A stretch of 64,000 nucleotides of DNA, from NCBI RefSeq assembly GCF_902832845.1, contig NZ_CADFDB010000005.1, positions 1-64,000 on the forward strand, in the 5' to 3' direction. The translations under genes were made by a program, and so were the position numbers. Below, piece by piece: positions 45,611-56,275 of this stretch. Source of the DNA: Burkholderia metallica (lineage in GTDB: Bacteria; Pseudomonadota; Gammaproteobacteria; Burkholderiales; Burkholderiaceae). The notes beneath the pieces were generated by a model. The model saw only the letters and a list, made by a program, of their open reading frames with translations, was not told the DNA's origin and did not search any database. Within the stretch, counting starts at the first letter, position 1. Each line of letters begins with the position of its first letter.

Positions 45611-47299
45611 ATGAACCATCCGAAACACATCGATCCCCGTCTCGATCCGACGCGCACGATCCGCGCGCCGCGCGGCAGCGAGAAAGTCTGCAAGACCTGG
45701 CTGGCCGAGGCGGCCTACCGGATGATCCAGAACAACCTCGACCCGGAAGTCGCCGAGCATCCGCATGCGCTCGTCGTGTACGGCGGCATTGGCCGCGCGG
45801 CGCGCAACTGGGAATGCTACGACCAGATCCTCGCGTCGCTGAAGGATCTCGAAGAGAACGAGACGCTGCTGATCCAGTCGGGCAAGCCGGTCGGTGTGTT
45901 CCGCACGCACAAGGATGCGCCGCGCGTGCTGCTCGCGAACTCGAACCTCGTGCCGCACTGGGCGAACTGGGATCACTTCCACGAGCTCGACCGCAAGGGC
46001 CTGATGATGTACGGCCAGATGACGGCCGGCAGCTGGATCTACATCGGCAGCCAGGGCATCGTTCAGGGCACCTATGAAACGTTCTTCTCGGTCGCCAACC
46101 AGCACTTCAACGGCGATCCGTCGGGCCGCTGGATCCTGACGGGCGGCCTGGGCGGGATGGGCGGCGCGCAGCCGCTGGCCGCGACGATGGCCGGCTTCTC
46201 GATGATCGCGGTCGAATGCGACGAGACGCGGATCGACTTCCGCCTGAAGACGCGCTACGTCGACAAGAAGGCGACGACGCTCGACGAAGCGCTCGGCATG
46301 ATCGAGGACGCGAAGCGCACCGGCAAGCCGGTGTCGGTCGGCCTGCTCGGCAACGCGGCCGACGTGTTCGCGGAACTCGTCACGCGCGGCATCACGCCGG
46401 ACTGCGTGACCGACCAGACGAGCGCGCACGACCCGATCAACGGCTACCTGCCGCAAGGCTGGACCGTCGCGCAATGGCGCGAAGCGCAGAAGGTCGATCC
46501 GCAGAGCATCGTGAAGGTCGCGAAGCAGTCGATGGCGGTCCAGGTGCGCGCGATGCTGGCGCTGCAGGAACGCGGTGCGGCCACGCTCGACTACGGCAAC
46601 AACATCCGCCAGATGGCGCTGGAAATGGGCGTCGAGAACGCGTTCGACTTCCCGGGCTTCGTGCCGGCATACATCCGCCCGCTGTTCTGCGAAGGCAAGG
46701 GCCCGTTCCGCTGGGTCGCGCTGTCCGGCGATCCGGAAGACATCTACAAGACCGACCAGAAGGTGAAGGAGCTGATCCCCGACGATCCGCACCTGCACAA
46801 CTGGCTCGACATGGCGCGTGAGCGCATCGCGTTCCAGGGCCTGCCGGCACGGATCTGCTGGGTCGGCGTGAAGGATCGCTATCGTCTGGGCCAGGCGTTC
46901 AACGAGATGGTGAAGAACGGCGAACTGAAGGCGCCGATCGTGATCGGCCGCGACCACCTCGACACGGGTTCGGTCGCGAGCCCGAACCGCGAGACGGAAT
47001 CGATGAAGGATGGTTCGGACGCGGTCAGCGACTGGCCGCTGCTCAACGCACTGCTGAACACGGCAGGCGGTGCATCGTGGGTGTCGCTGCACCATGGCGG
47101 CGGCGTCGGCATGGGCTTCTCGCAGCACTCGGGCGTCGTGATCGTCGCCGACGGTACCGCCGACGCGCACGAGCGTCTCGGCCGCGTGCTGCTGAACGAC
47201 CCGGCGACGGGCGTGATGCGCCATGCGGATGCCGGCTACGAACTCGCGCAGCAGACGGCCCGCGAAGCCGGCCTGAAGCTGCCGATGCTCGGCCGCTGA
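45611..47299 (+). CDS. hutU: Urocanate hydratase
   Basis: A 562-residue NAD-dependent enzyme converting urocanate to imidazolone propionate. It shows [29 protein letters not shown], the Rossmann-type [14 protein letters not shown] (near residue 180), [19 protein letters not shown] and [15 protein letters not shown]. Full length for the family. It lies 39 bp after hutC. Confidence 0.97.
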   Translation: MNHPKHIDPRLDPTRTIRAPRGSEKVCKTWLAEAAYRMIQNNLDPEVAEHPHALVVYGGIGRAARNWECYDQILASLKDLEENETLLIQSGKPVGVFRTHKDAPRVLLANSNLVPHWANWDHFHELDRKGLMMYGQMTAGSWIYIGSQGIVQGTYETFFSVANQHFNGDPSGRWILTGGLGGMGGAQPLAATMAGFSMIAVECDETRIDFRLKTRYVDKKATTLDEALGMIEDAKRTGKPVSVGLLGNAADVFAELVTRGITPDCVTDQTSAHDPINGYLPQGWTVAQWREAQKVDPQSIVKVAKQSMAVQVRAMLALQERGAATLDYGNNIRQMALEMGVENAFDFPGFVPAYIRPLFCEGKGPFRWVALSGDPEDIYKTDQKVKELIPDDPHLHNWLDMARERIAFQGLPARICWVGVKDRYRLGQAFNEMVKNGELKAPIVIGRDHLDTGSVASPNRETESMKDGSDAVSDWPLLNALLNTAGGASWVSLHHGGGVGMGFSQHSGVVIVADGTADAHERLGRVLLNDPATGVMRHADAGYELAQQTAREAGLKLPMLGR

Positions 47300-47301
47300 G
47301 C

Positions 47302-47925
47302 ATGACGGCGCTCCATCAGGCGCCGGTGAACGCGACGCCGGCCGCCGCGCTGATCCGCGCGGCGGATCTCGTCGCGTCGCCGTGGAAGAACGGCGGCGGC
47401 GTGACGCGCGAAATCGGGGCGTACCCGCCGGGCGCCGCGCTCGATGCGTTCGCGTGGCGCGTGAGTGTCGCCGACGTCGGCATGCCCGGGCCGTTCTCGC
47501 GTTTCGACGGGATCGACCGCACGCTCGTGCTGCTGTCCGGCGCGGGCATGACGCTCGCGGAAGGGGGCGGCGCGAAGCACGTGCTCGATGCACCGCTCGC
47601 GCGCGCGGATTTCGCCGGCGAAACGGCGATCGATGCGACGCTGCACGACGGCGCGACGCGCGACTTCAACCTGATGACGCGCCGTTCGGCCGCGCGCGGC
47701 ACGCTCGACGTGTGGCGCGCAGGCACGCACCGCGTCGAGCGCGTCGATACCGTGCTGTTGTTCTGCGCGACCGGTGCGGTTGGCGTCGACATCGACGGCG
47801 CGCACTACGCGCTGCAGGAAATGGACACGTTGCGGCTCGACGGGCCGCAACGTGCGTTTGACGTCGTCGTGAGCGGAGGCGGCGTGCTGCTCGCCGTGTC
47901 GCTCGCCGTCGGCGAACGAGACTGA
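47302..47925 (+). CDS. hutD: HutD family protein
   Basis: A 207-residue bicupin-like protein. Signature stretches are [14 protein letters not shown] near the N-terminus, [31 protein letters not shown], and DFNLMTRR. HutD is thought to limit excessive hut expression or flux, possibly through formylglutamate or urocanate binding; no catalytic role is settled. ATG 47302 follows the hutU stop by 2 bp. Confidence 0.93.
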   Translation: MTALHQAPVNATPAAALIRAADLVASPWKNGGGVTREIGAYPPGAALDAFAWRVSVADVGMPGPFSRFDGIDRTLVLLSGAGMTLAEGGGAKHVLDAPLARADFAGETAIDATLHDGATRDFNLMTRRSAARGTLDVWRAGTHRVERVDTVLLFCATGAVGVDIDGAHYALQEMDTLRLDGPQRAFDVVVSGGGVLLAVSLAVGERD

Positions 47926-47929
47926 ACGC

Positions 47930-49153
47930 ATGAAACCGACTGTCTGGCATCACCTGAGGCTGTGTCCGCACGGCCATCCCGACGAAACGATCGACGACGC
48001 GGCGATCGCCGTCGACGAAACCGGCACGATCGTGTGGCTCGGCGCGATGTCCGCGCTGCCGCACGGTTACGCTCACTGGCAGCGCGAGGATCTGCACGGC
48101 GCGTGGGTGACGCCGGGCCTCGTCGACTGCCATACGCACCTTGTATATGGCGGCACGCGTGCCGACGAATTCGCGCAACGCCTCGCCGGCGTCAGCTACG
48201 AGGAAATCGCGCGGCAGGGCGGCGGGATCGTGTCGACGGTGCGCGCGACGCGCGCGGCCGACGAGACGACGCTGTTCGTGCAGGCCGCCGCGCGCCTGCA
48301 ACCGCTGCTCGCCGAAGGCGTGAGCGCGATCGAGATCAAGTCGGGCTACGGGCTCGACCTCGCGAGCGAGCGCAAGATGCTGCGCGTCGCGCGCCAGCTC
48401 GGCGAGCGCTTCCCGGTCACGGTCTACACCACGTTCCTCGGCGCGCACGCGCTGCCGCCGGAATACGCGGGGCGTGCCGACGAATACATCGACGAAGTGT
48501 GCGAGCGCATGCTGCCGGCGCTCGCCGACGAAGGGCTCGTCGACGCGGTCGACGTGTTCTGCGAACGCATCGGCTTCTCGCTCGCGCAGACCGAGCGCGT
48601 GTTCGAGGCCGCGACGCGGCGCGGGCTGCCCGTGAAGCTGCATGCGGAGCAGTTGTCGAACGCGGGCGGCACGGCGCTCGCCGCGCGTTATCGCGCGCTG
48701 TCGGCCGACCACCTTGAGTTTCTCGACGAAGCGGGGATCGAGGCGATGAAGGCGGCCGGCACGGTCGCCGTGCTGCTGCCCGGCGCGTATTACTTCATTC
48801 GCGAAACGCAACTGCCGCCGATCGACCTGCTGCGCAAGCACGGTGTGCCCATTGCGCTCGCGACCGATCACAACCCCGGCACGTCGCCGCTCGAATCGCT
48901 GCTGCTGACGCTGAACATGGGCTGCACGCTGTTCCGCATGACGGTGCCCGAAGTGCTGCAAGGCGTCACGCGCCATGCGGCGGCGGCGCTCGGCCGCGCG
49001 GATCGCCACGGCGCACTCGAGGTCGGTCGCCAGGCCGACTTCGCCGCGTGGTCGGTCGGCTCGCTGTCCGAGCTTGCGTACTGGATCGGCCGGCCGCTGT
49101 GCGAGCAGGTCGTCCGTGGCGGCACGACGGTGTTTCGCCGGATGAACGGATAG
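47930..49153 (+). CDS. hutI: Imidazolonepropionase
   Basis: A 407-residue amidohydrolase that opens imidazolone-5-propionate to N-formimidoyl-L-glutamate. The metal-binding HTH is in [14 protein letters not shown] (about residue 66). Other marks are EIKSGYGL, the metal His in [12 protein letters not shown] and [10 protein letters not shown] with the catalytic Asp. It lies 4 bp after hutD. Confidence 0.96.
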   Translation: MKPTVWHHLRLCPHGHPDETIDDAAIAVDETGTIVWLGAMSALPHGYAHWQREDLHGAWVTPGLVDCHTHLVYGGTRADEFAQRLAGVSYEEIARQGGGIVSTVRATRAADETTLFVQAAARLQPLLAEGVSAIEIKSGYGLDLASERKMLRVARQLGERFPVTVYTTFLGAHALPPEYAGRADEYIDEVCERMLPALADEGLVDAVDVFCERIGFSLAQTERVFEAATRRGLPVKLHAEQLSNAGGTALAARYRALSADHLEFLDEAGIEAMKAAGTVAVLLPGAYYFIRETQLPPIDLLRKHGVPIALATDHNPGTSPLESLLLTLNMGCTLFRMTVPEVLQGVTRHAAAALGRADRHGALEVGRQADFAAWSVGSLSELAYWIGRPLCEQVVRGGTTVFRRMNG

Positions 49154-49352
49154 GACGACGACGGATCGGGGCGATCATGACCGCCCCGATCCGCGCGACG
49201 CTTTGTATGAGACCGGGCCCCGCGCACCGATGCGCGGTCCGGTCGATCGCCGCGAAGCAGGGGCGGGCGCGCCGACGCGCCCGCGCTTGCCGAGCGCGGC
49301 ACGCGGCCGGACGAGACGCCGGCGCGCCCGATCCAGTCAATAAGGACACGCA

Positions 49353-50729
49353 ATGACCGATACAATGTTGTTCGCGGACCATGCCTACCTGCCCGATGGC
49401 TGGCGCCGCAACGTGCTGCTGCGCTGGGACGCGGCCGGCACGCTGATCGACGTGACGCCCGACACCGACGCACCTGCGGGCGTCGCGCGCGCGGCCGGGC
49501 CGGTGCTGCCCGGCATGCCGAACCTGCATTCGCACGCGTTCCAGCGCGCGATGGCGGGGCTCACCGAATATCGCGCGAATCCCGCCGACAGCTTCTGGAG
49601 CTGGCGCGACCTGATGTACCGCTTCGCGCTGAAGATCACGCCGGACGCGCTCGCGGCGATCGCGCGCTGGCTGTACGTCGAGATGCTCAAGTGCGGCTAC
49701 ACGTCGGTGTGCGAATTCCACTACGTGCATCACGCGCAGGACGGCTCGCGTTATCCGCAGATCGCGGAACTCGGCGCGCGCGTGGTCGACGCCGCCCGCT
49801 CGGCCGGCATCGGCATCACGATGCTGCCTGTGTCGTACCAGTTCGCCGGTTTCGGCAACAAGCCGCCGCGCGACGACCAGCGCCGCTTCATCAATACGCC
49901 CGACGGCCTGCTCGAACTGCTCGACGCGATGCGTCGCGACGCGCCGGAGCACGGCGGGCTGCGCTACGGCGTCGCACCGCACTCGCTGCGGGCGGTATCC
50001 GAAAACGGGCTGCGCATGCTGCTCGACGGGCTGCCCGACGATGCGCCCGTGCATATCCATATCGCCGAACAGACGGCCGAAGTCGACGACTGCGTGCGTG
50101 CGTACGGCGCGCGCCCCGTGCAATGGCTGCTCGATCGCTTCGACGTCGATGCGCGCTGGTGCCTCGTGCACGCGACGCACGTCGATGCCGCCGAAACGGC
50201 GGCGCTCGCGAAGCGTCGCGCGGTCGCCGGCCTGTGCCTGACGACCGAAGCGAATCTCGGCGACGGCGTGTTCCCGGCCGTCGACTATCTCGCGCAGGGC
50301 GGCGTGATCGGCCTCGGCTCGGACAGCCACGCGTCGGTCGACTGGCGCTCGGAACTGCGCTTGCTCGAATACGGGCAACGGCTCGTGCACCGCGCGCGCA
50401 ACGTGCTGGCGAGCGACACGCAGGCGCATGTCGCCGACCGCCTGTTCGACGCGTCGCTCGCGGGAGGCGCGCAGGCGAGCGGGCGGCGCGTCGGTGCGCT
50501 GCGCGCAGGGTGCCGCGCCGACTGGCTCGTGCTCGATCCCGATCATCCGGCTGTCGCCGAACACGACAGCACGTCGTGGTTGTCGGGTATCGTGTTCGCG
50601 GAGCACGGCGAGACGCCGGTGCTCGACGTTTATACGGGCGGCGAGCGCGTCGTGAGCGGCCGCCGCCATCGCGACGAAGCGCTCGCGTATGCCGACTACC
50701 GCGCCGCGCTGGCGCAACTGCTGCGCTGA
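49353..50729 (+). CDS. hutF: Formimidoylglutamate deiminase
   Basis: A 458-residue amidohydrolase that turns N-formimidoylglutamate into N-formylglutamate and ammonia. It has MPNLHSHAFQRAMAGLTEYR with the metal His pair, the HIHIAEQTAEVDDC stretch, HATHVDAAETAALAK and GLGSDSHASVDWRSELRLLEYGQ. Its presence with hutG defines the five-step route that keeps formate rather than giving formamide. There is a 199-bp gap after hutI in which I see no gene or terminator. Confidence 0.95.
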   Translation: MTDTMLFADHAYLPDGWRRNVLLRWDAAGTLIDVTPDTDAPAGVARAAGPVLPGMPNLHSHAFQRAMAGLTEYRANPADSFWSWRDLMYRFALKITPDALAAIARWLYVEMLKCGYTSVCEFHYVHHAQDGSRYPQIAELGARVVDAARSAGIGITMLPVSYQFAGFGNKPPRDDQRRFINTPDGLLELLDAMRRDAPEHGGLRYGVAPHSLRAVSENGLRMLLDGLPDDAPVHIHIAEQTAEVDDCVRAYGARPVQWLLDRFDVDARWCLVHATHVDAAETAALAKRRAVAGLCLTTEANLGDGVFPAVDYLAQGGVIGLGSDSHASVDWRSELRLLEYGQRLVHRARNVLASDTQAHVADRLFDASLAGGAQASGRRVGALRAGCRADWLVLDPDHPAVAEHDSTSWLSGIVFAEHGETPVLDVYTGGERVVSGRRHRDEALAYADYRAALAQLLR

Positions 50730-50788
50730 TGCGCGCAACCGGCGCACGCCGCATGCGTGCGCCGGCAGACCTTCAACGGTGATGCGAC

Positions 50789-51586
50789 ATGACTGAACAA
50801 CCGGCTGTATTCACGCTGAAGCAGGGCACGCTGCCGCTGCTGATCTCCATTCCGCACGCGGGTACGCACATCCCCGACGACATCGCCGCGACGATGACGG
50901 CCGACGCGCGTTTCGTCGACGATTGCGACTGGCATCTGGAACGGCTGTACGGATTCGCGGCCGAACTCGGCGCATCGATCCTCGTGCCGTCGCATGCACG
51001 CTACGTCGTCGACCTGAATCGTCCGCCCGACAACGAGAACCTGTATCCGGGGCAGGACACGACGGGCCTCGTGCCGGTCGATACGTTCGACAAGGCGCCG
51101 CTTTACCCGCCGAACGCGCTGCCCGGCAACGACGAGATCATGCGTCGCCGCGACCGCTACTGGCTGCCGTATCACGACGCGCTGCGAAGCGAGATCGCGC
51201 GCCTGAAGGGCGAACACGGCCGCGTGCTCGTGTGGGAAGCGCATTCGATCCGCTCGCACGTGCCGCGTTTCTTCGACGGCCGCCTGCCCGACTTCAACTT
51301 CGGCACGTCGAGCGGCGCGAGCGCCGCGCCGGGTCTGGCCGACGCGCTGGCCGCGCGCGTGCTCGAACACGGCGGCTATACGGCGGTCGCGAACGGGCGC
51401 TTCAAGGGCGGCTACATCACGCGTCACTACGGTGTGCCCGCAACCGGTGTCGAGGCCGTGCAACTGGAGCTCTCGCAGATCACCTACATGGACGAGACGC
51501 GTCCTTACGCGTACGACGAAGCGCGGGCAGCGCGGATTGTGCCGCTGTTGCAGACGCTCGTCGAAACCGCGCTCGCGCATCGTTGA
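50789..51586 (+). CDS. hutG: N-formylglutamate deformylase
   Basis: A 265-residue metal hydrolase, last step to L-glutamate and formate. It shows LLISIPHAGTHIPDDI near the N-terminus, DCDWHLERLYGFA, VDLNRPPDNENLYPGQ, VWEAHSIRSHVPRFFDGRLPDFNFGTS and the C-terminal QLELSQITYMDETRPYAYDEARAA. It ends the hut operon; a strong terminator lies about 90 bp downstream. Confidence 0.95.
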   Translation: MTEQPAVFTLKQGTLPLLISIPHAGTHIPDDIAATMTADARFVDDCDWHLERLYGFAAELGASILVPSHARYVVDLNRPPDNENLYPGQDTTGLVPVDTFDKAPLYPPNALPGNDEIMRRRDRYWLPYHDALRSEIARLKGEHGRVLVWEAHSIRSHVPRFFDGRLPDFNFGTSSGASAAPGLADALAARVLEHGGYTAVANGRFKGGYITRHYGVPATGVEAVQLELSQITYMDETRPYAYDEARAARIVPLLQTLVETALAHR

Positions 51587-51677
51587 ACGCGGGCCTCACG
51601 GATGCGGCAGCGCGGCGAAGCAGCAGCACCGCGGCCCGCCGCCGCGCCGCGTCGCGCACCGATGCAACGCACAACAC

Positions 51678-51710
51678 GGCATCGATCCTCAAGATCGATG
51701 CCGTTTTTTT
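51678..51710 (+). terminator. Rho-independent terminator of the hut operon
   Basis: GGCATCGATC and GATCGATGCC form a perfect 10-bp stem with loop CTCAA, followed by G and seven T. Confidence 0.92.
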
Positions 51711-51744
51711 CGCGTGTTTTTCGTCTGACCGATGTCGTCATCCG

Positions 51745-51774
51745 CACCTGAAAATTTGACGCAATTTTTAGGTG
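51745..51774. promoter_or_regulatory. AT-rich dyad with overlapping promoter-like boxes
   Basis: CACCTGAAAATT and AATTTTTAGGTG are inverted repeats with one mismatch and a 6-base spacer. TTGACG lies in the centre and TATAAG begins at 51776, a short 14-base spacing. The arrangement suits a regulator site over the promoter of the downstream puu genes. Confidence 0.55.
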
Positions 51775-52329
51775 ATATAAGCTGAATGTCAGGAAGTCGT
51801 CACGCGCGCACCGGCGGCGGGGCCGTCGATCGTGGCCGCACCGCGCCGGAATGCGCTGCGCGACACCTTGCCGACGTGTCGCCGCGCGGCATTGCCGCAT
51901 GCGCTTCATCGCGACACGTGTCCTGCCTTCATCAGTCAGTCGAGTACGATCGTGAAAGCCGCCAGCCCTTCGATACGCCGGACGCGAAGTCCGTCGGCGG
52001 GCGCGCCGCCTCAGGCCGGGCCGATCCGGCATGCTGATCGCGGCACGCGTGCCGCCCCTTTACGCGAGCGTTGCCGCTTCGCCGTTTCCCATCGCGGCCT
52101 GCGCCGCTTCAATCTCGTGACCGCGCACGTGTTCAGCGCGGTGCAGTGCGACGGCAGCGCATCGTTGTTGCCCTAGCGTCCTTTTCCGCTTCCGTTCCCG
52201 TTCCGGGGCGCACCGCCCGTTGCCGCATCGTCCGTGCGGCAGGCTCGCGCATGCGTATGCGTGGCGCCGGTGCGAACCTTCGTCGTCCCGCGTGCGAACG
52301 TGTCGCACGCGATTTCCCGAGAGGCATCC

Positions 52330-53136
52330 ATGCATGCGCGCCCGATCGTAGCCGTCACCGCCGACCGCATTCTGCGCGGCGCGCATCCGAACCACACGGC
52401 GGGAGAGAAATACCTGGCCGCGCTCGTCGACGGCGCCGGTGTGCTTGCGTTCGTGCTGCCCGCGCTCGGCGCGCGCCAGCCGGCCGACGCGATCGTCGCG
52501 GCGGTCGACGGGCTGCTCTTCACCGGCAGTTATTCGAACGTCGAGCCGCATCATTACGGCGGCGCCGCGAGCGCGCCCGACACGCTGCACGATCCCGCGC
52601 GCGACGCGACCGCGCTGCCGCTGATCCGCGCGGCGATCGAAGCGGGCGTGCCCGTGCTCGCGATCTGTCGCGGCATGCAGGAACTGAACGTCGCGTACGG
52701 CGGCACGCTCCACCAGCGGCTGCACGCGACGACCGGCTTCCACGATCACCGCGAGCGGCCGGCCGATCCGCTGGAGCGGCAGTACGGCCCCGCCCACGTC
52801 GTGCAGTTCGCGCCGGGCGGGCTGCTGCAGCGGGTCGCGCACGGCGCGGCGCAGGCGACGGTCAATTCGCTGCACGACCAGGGCATCGCGCGGCTCGGCG
52901 CGGGGCTCGTCGTCGAGGCCAGCGCGCCCGACGGGCTGGTCGAGGCCGTCAGCGTGCGCGGTGCGCGCGCGTTCGCACTCGGCGTGCAGTGGCATCCCGA
53001 ATGGCGCTACGCGGAGCAGCCGCTGTCGCGCGACATCTTCGCGGCATTCGGCGCGGCGTGCCGCGCGCGCATGACCCATCGCATTCATGCGGCCGACGGC
53101 GCGATGCCGTCGCCGGCCGCATCCGACGTCGACTGA
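52330..53136 (+). CDS. puuD: Gamma-glutamyl-gamma-aminobutyrate hydrolase (PuuD-like)
   Basis: A 268-residue class I glutamine-amidotransferase-like hydrolase. The nucleophile Cys is in LAICRGMQELNVAYGGTLHQ (near residue 116), and the catalytic His-Glu are in GVQWHPEWRY. It cleaves gamma-Glu-GABA to glutamate and GABA in the Puu route. ATG 52330 is preceded by a GAGAGG Shine-Dalgarno. First of three genes for putrescine or related amine catabolism. Confidence 0.9.
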   Translation: MHARPIVAVTADRILRGAHPNHTAGEKYLAALVDGAGVLAFVLPALGARQPADAIVAAVDGLLFTGSYSNVEPHHYGGAASAPDTLHDPARDATALPLIRAAIEAGVPVLAICRGMQELNVAYGGTLHQRLHATTGFHDHRERPADPLERQYGPAHVVQFAPGGLLQRVAHGAAQATVNSLHDQGIARLGAGLVVEASAPDGLVEAVSVRGARAFALGVQWHPEWRYAEQPLSRDIFAAFGAACRARMTHRIHAADGAMPSPAASDVD

Positions 53137-53148
53137 ACGAGGCCGATC

Positions 53149-54486
53149 ATGCAACCCGAACTGAGCGAATTCCTGCGTCAGCACCGCATCACCGAGGTCG
53201 AGGCGATCATTCCCGACATGGCAGGCATTGCGCGCGGCAAGATCATTCCGCGCAACAAGTTCGAATCCGGCGAATCGATGCGCTTGCCGCAGGCCGTGAT
53301 GGTGCAGACCGTCACCGGCGACTATCCGGAGGACGGCACGCTGACCGGCGTGACCGACCCCGACATGGTGTGCGTGCCCGATCCGTCGACGATCTGCCTG
53401 ATTCCGTGGGCCGTCGATCCGACCGCTCAGGTGATCCACGACTGCGTGCACTTCGACGGCTCGCCGGTCGAGATCTCGCCGCGCTACGTGCTGCGCCGCG
53501 TGCTCGATCTGTATCGGGCGAAGGGCTGGCAGCCGGTCGTCGCGCCCGAGCTCGAGTTCTATCTCGTCGACATGAACGCCGATCCCGACCTGCCGCTGCG
53601 TCCGCCCGTCGGCCGCACGGGCCGCGCGGAGACCGGCCGGCAGTCGTATTCGATCGAGGCCGTGAACGAGTTCGATTCGCTGTTCGAGGACATCTACGAA
53701 TACTGCGAGATGCAGGGGCTCGATATCGAGACGCTGATCCACGAAGTCGGCGCCGCGCAGATGGAGATCAACTTCGTCCATGGCGATGCGCTGTCGCTCG
53801 CCGACCAGGTGTTCCTGTTCAAGCGCACCGTGCGCGAGGCCGCGCTGCGCCACAACATGTACGCGACCTTCATGGCCAAGCCGATGCAGGACGAGCCTGG
53901 CTCGGCGATGCACATCCACCAGAGCCTCGCCGACGCGCGCACCGGGCGCAATCTGTTCTCCGACGAAGACGGTGCCGTGTCGCCGATGTTCCACAGCTAT
54001 CTCGCGGGGCTGCAGAAGTACACGCCTGCGCTGATGCCGATCTTCGCGCCGTACATCAACTCGTACCGCCGGCTGTCGCGCTTCATGGCCGCGCCGATCA
54101 ACGTGCAGTGGGGTTACGACAACCGGACGGTCGGCTTCCGGATTCCGCAGTCGGACCCGTCGGCGCGCCGCATCGAGAACCGCATTCCGGGCGTCGACTG
54201 CAATCCGTATCTCGCGTTCGCGGCCACGCTCGCGGCCGGCTATCTCGGCTTGTCGCAACAGCTCGCCCCGACCGAGCCGATCGCTTCCGACGGCTACAAC
54301 CTGCCGTACCAGCTGCCGCGCAATCTGGAGGAGGGCATCTCGCTGATGGCCGCCAGCACGCCGCTGGCCGGCATTCTCGGCGACAAGTTCGTGAAGGCCT
54401 ATCTGGCGCTGAAGGAAACCGAATACGAAGCGTTTTTCCGCGTGATCAGCTCGTGGGAACGCAGGCATCTGCTGCTGCATGTATGA
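53149..54486 (+). CDS. puuA: Glutamine synthetase family, gamma-glutamylpolyamine synthetase
   Basis: A 445-residue enzyme of the GS superfamily. It has the N-terminal beta-grasp with EAIIPDMAGIARGKIIPRNKF, the ATP/metal part APELEFYLVD and GAAQMEINFVHGDAL, then PGSAMHIHQSL and NPYLAFAATLAAGYLGL. Clear differences from GlnA (no adenylylation Tyr region) and the puuD neighbour point to gamma-glutamylation of putrescine or another amine. It lies 12 bp after puuD. Confidence 0.9.
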   Translation: MQPELSEFLRQHRITEVEAIIPDMAGIARGKIIPRNKFESGESMRLPQAVMVQTVTGDYPEDGTLTGVTDPDMVCVPDPSTICLIPWAVDPTAQVIHDCVHFDGSPVEISPRYVLRRVLDLYRAKGWQPVVAPELEFYLVDMNADPDLPLRPPVGRTGRAETGRQSYSIEAVNEFDSLFEDIYEYCEMQGLDIETLIHEVGAAQMEINFVHGDALSLADQVFLFKRTVREAALRHNMYATFMAKPMQDEPGSAMHIHQSLADARTGRNLFSDEDGAVSPMFHSYLAGLQKYTPALMPIFAPYINSYRRLSRFMAAPINVQWGYDNRTVGFRIPQSDPSARRIENRIPGVDCNPYLAFAATLAAGYLGLSQQLAPTEPIASDGYNLPYQLPRNLEEGISLMAASTPLAGILGDKFVKAYLALKETEYEAFFRVISSWERRHLLLHV

Positions 54487-54514
54487 GCGTGCGGCAGCGC
54501 TATCCGGAGAAAAC

Positions 54515-55900
54515 ATGACCGATCGAAACGAAGCAGTCTCCCCGCCATCGACCGCGGATTATCGCGCGCTCGACGCCGCGCACCACATTCACCCGTTCTC
54601 GGACATGGGCGCGCTGAACCGCGCGGGCAGCCGCGTGATCGTGAAGGCCGACGGCGTCTACCTGTGGGACTCGGACGGCAACAAGGTCATCGACGGGATA
54701 GCCGGCCTCTGGTGCGTGAACGTCGGCTACGGCCGAAAGGAACTCGCCGACGCCGCGTATCGCCAGCTGCAGGAGCTGCCGTTCTACAACACGTTCTTCA
54801 AGACCACGCACCCGCCGGTGATCGAACTCTCCGCGATGCTCGCGGAAGTCACGCCCGCCGGCTTCAATCACTTCTTCTATTGCAACAGCGGCTCGGAAGG
54901 CAACGACACCGTGCTGCGCGTCGTGCACCAGTACTGGCGCGTGCAGGGCCAGCCGCAGAAGAAATACGTGATCTCGCGCAAGAACGGCTACCACGGTTCG
55001 ACGATCGCGGGCGGCACGCTCGGCGGCATGGGTTACATGCACGAGCAGATGCCGTCGAAGGTCGAGCACATCGTGCACATCGACCAGCCGTACTTCTTCG
55101 GCGAAGCGCAGCCGGGCGAGACGCCCGAAGCGTTCGGCCTCGCGCGTGCGCAGCAGCTCGAAGCGAAGATTCTCGAACTCGGCGCGGAGAACGTCGCGGC
55201 GTTCATCGGCGAGCCGTTCCAGGGCGCGGGCGGCGTGATCTTCCCGCCGTCGACGTACTGGCCGGAAATCCAGCGGATCTGCCGCAAGTACGACATCCTG
55301 CTGGTCGCCGACGAAGTGATCGGCGGCTTCGGCCGCACCGGCGAGTGGTTCGCCCACCAGCACTTCGGCTTCGAGCCGGACCTGATCACGATGGCGAAGG
55401 GCCTCACGTCGGGCTACGTGCCGATGGGGGCGGTGGGCATTCACGAGCGTGTCGCGCGGCCGATCATCGACAACGGCGAATTCAATCACGGCCTCACGTA
55501 CTCGGGGCACCCGGTCGCGGCGGCCGTCGCGGTCGCGAACCTGAAGCTGCTGCGCGACGAAGGGATCGTCGAGCGCGTGAAGAACGACATCGGGCCATAC
55601 TTCCAGCGCCGGTTGCGCGAGGCGCTGGGCGACCATCCGATCGTCGGCGAGATTGCGGGGGCGGGGCTGGTCGCGGGCGTTCAGCTTGCGCGCGATCGCG
55701 GCCGGCGCGAGCGGTTCGGTGCGAACGTCGACGTCGGCACGATCTGCCGCGACTTCTGCTTCAACGGCAACCTGATCATGAGGGCAACCGGCGACCGGAT
55801 GCTGCTGTCGCCGCCGCTCGTGATTCGCGAAGCGGAGGTCGACGAGATCGTCGACAAGGCGAAGCGTGCGTTCGATGCGACGGCGGAGCGGGTGCGGTAG
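54515..55900 (+). CDS. Class III aminotransferase (putrescine/polyamine-type)
   Basis: A 461-residue PLP enzyme. It has FYCNSGSEGNDTVLRVVHQYW, the NGYHGSTIAGGTLGGM aromatic stack, ADEVIGGFGRTGEWF with the PLP-interacting Asp, and the PLP lysine in MAKGLTSGYVPMG. It belongs to the SpuC/omega-aminotransferase group. The longer frame from 54479 overlaps puuA, but ATG 54515 with GGAG upstream is family-like. With puuA and puuD it forms a polyamine or diamine degradation operon; the oxidase and aldehyde dehydrogenase partners are not here. Confidence 0.9.
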   Translation: MTDRNEAVSPPSTADYRALDAAHHIHPFSDMGALNRAGSRVIVKADGVYLWDSDGNKVIDGIAGLWCVNVGYGRKELADAAYRQLQELPFYNTFFKTTHPPVIELSAMLAEVTPAGFNHFFYCNSGSEGNDTVLRVVHQYWRVQGQPQKKYVISRKNGYHGSTIAGGTLGGMGYMHEQMPSKVEHIVHIDQPYFFGEAQPGETPEAFGLARAQQLEAKILELGAENVAAFIGEPFQGAGGVIFPPSTYWPEIQRICRKYDILLVADEVIGGFGRTGEWFAHQHFGFEPDLITMAKGLTSGYVPMGAVGIHERVARPIIDNGEFNHGLTYSGHPVAAAVAVANLKLLRDEGIVERVKNDIGPYFQRRLREALGDHPIVGEIAGAGLVAGVQLARDRGRRERFGANVDVGTICRDFCFNGNLIMRATGDRMLLSPPLVIREAEVDEIVDKAKRAFDATAERVR

Positions 55901-56275
55901 TGCGGGAAAGCGATGTGCTGCGTTCGTGCGATCGCAATCACGCGAGAAGCATGGCGAATGGGTACTGACCGGGCTTGGATGTGTTTCGACGGATCCGTGC
56001 GTGGTCGGTCTTCATGCGGCACGGCGTGGCGTCTGAAAGCTTGTTGATGGCCTGAATCAAATATCTGAACTTCGTTCGCGCATCGGACGGGAAGACGGCG
56101 AGGATCCGATGGGGCTTGATGCGTGAAGAAATCCGGGATTGGGCCGTTTCCGGATCGACATCGGGATGGCGGATGCGTGGACGACGCGATGGCCGCCGAC
56201 CCACGCGAGTTTGCGCGGGTGGGCCATGCAAAACGAAAAGGCCCTGCGTCGTGAGACGCAGGGCCTTGAATTCTT
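55901..56275. other. Intergenic region before tRNA-Val, no gene seen
   Basis: A gap of 375 bases between the aminotransferase gene and tRNA-Val. Apart from the tRNA terminator at 56238-56267 I see no gene, repeat or regulatory site that I can support. Confidence 0.55.
56238..56267 (-). terminator. Terminator of tRNA-Val
   Basis: AAGGCCCTGCGTC and GACGCAGGGCCTT form a perfect 13-bp stem around GTGA; on the minus strand T residues follow. It lies 8 bases past the tRNA 3' end. Confidence 0.88.

Larger units (their letters stand above)
51587..52329. other. Long intergenic region between hut and puu operons
   Basis: A gap of 743 bases. It holds the hut terminator (51678-51710) and an AT-rich dyad (51745-51774) with a promoter-like element. 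The rest, about 51790-52329, is GC-rich with open frames of biased composition and no family features; I see no gene there. If transcription starts at the dyad the puuD mRNA would have a leader of about 540 nt. Confidence 0.6.

Noticed and set aside
51505-52032. Minus-strand gene in the hut-puu gap
   Set aside because: Arg-rich, without Shine-Dalgarno or recognisable domain, and it crosses the hut terminator.
52060-54516. 818-codon open frame on the minus strand over puuD and puuA
   Set aside because: Overlaps two recognisable genes completely and has shadow composition.
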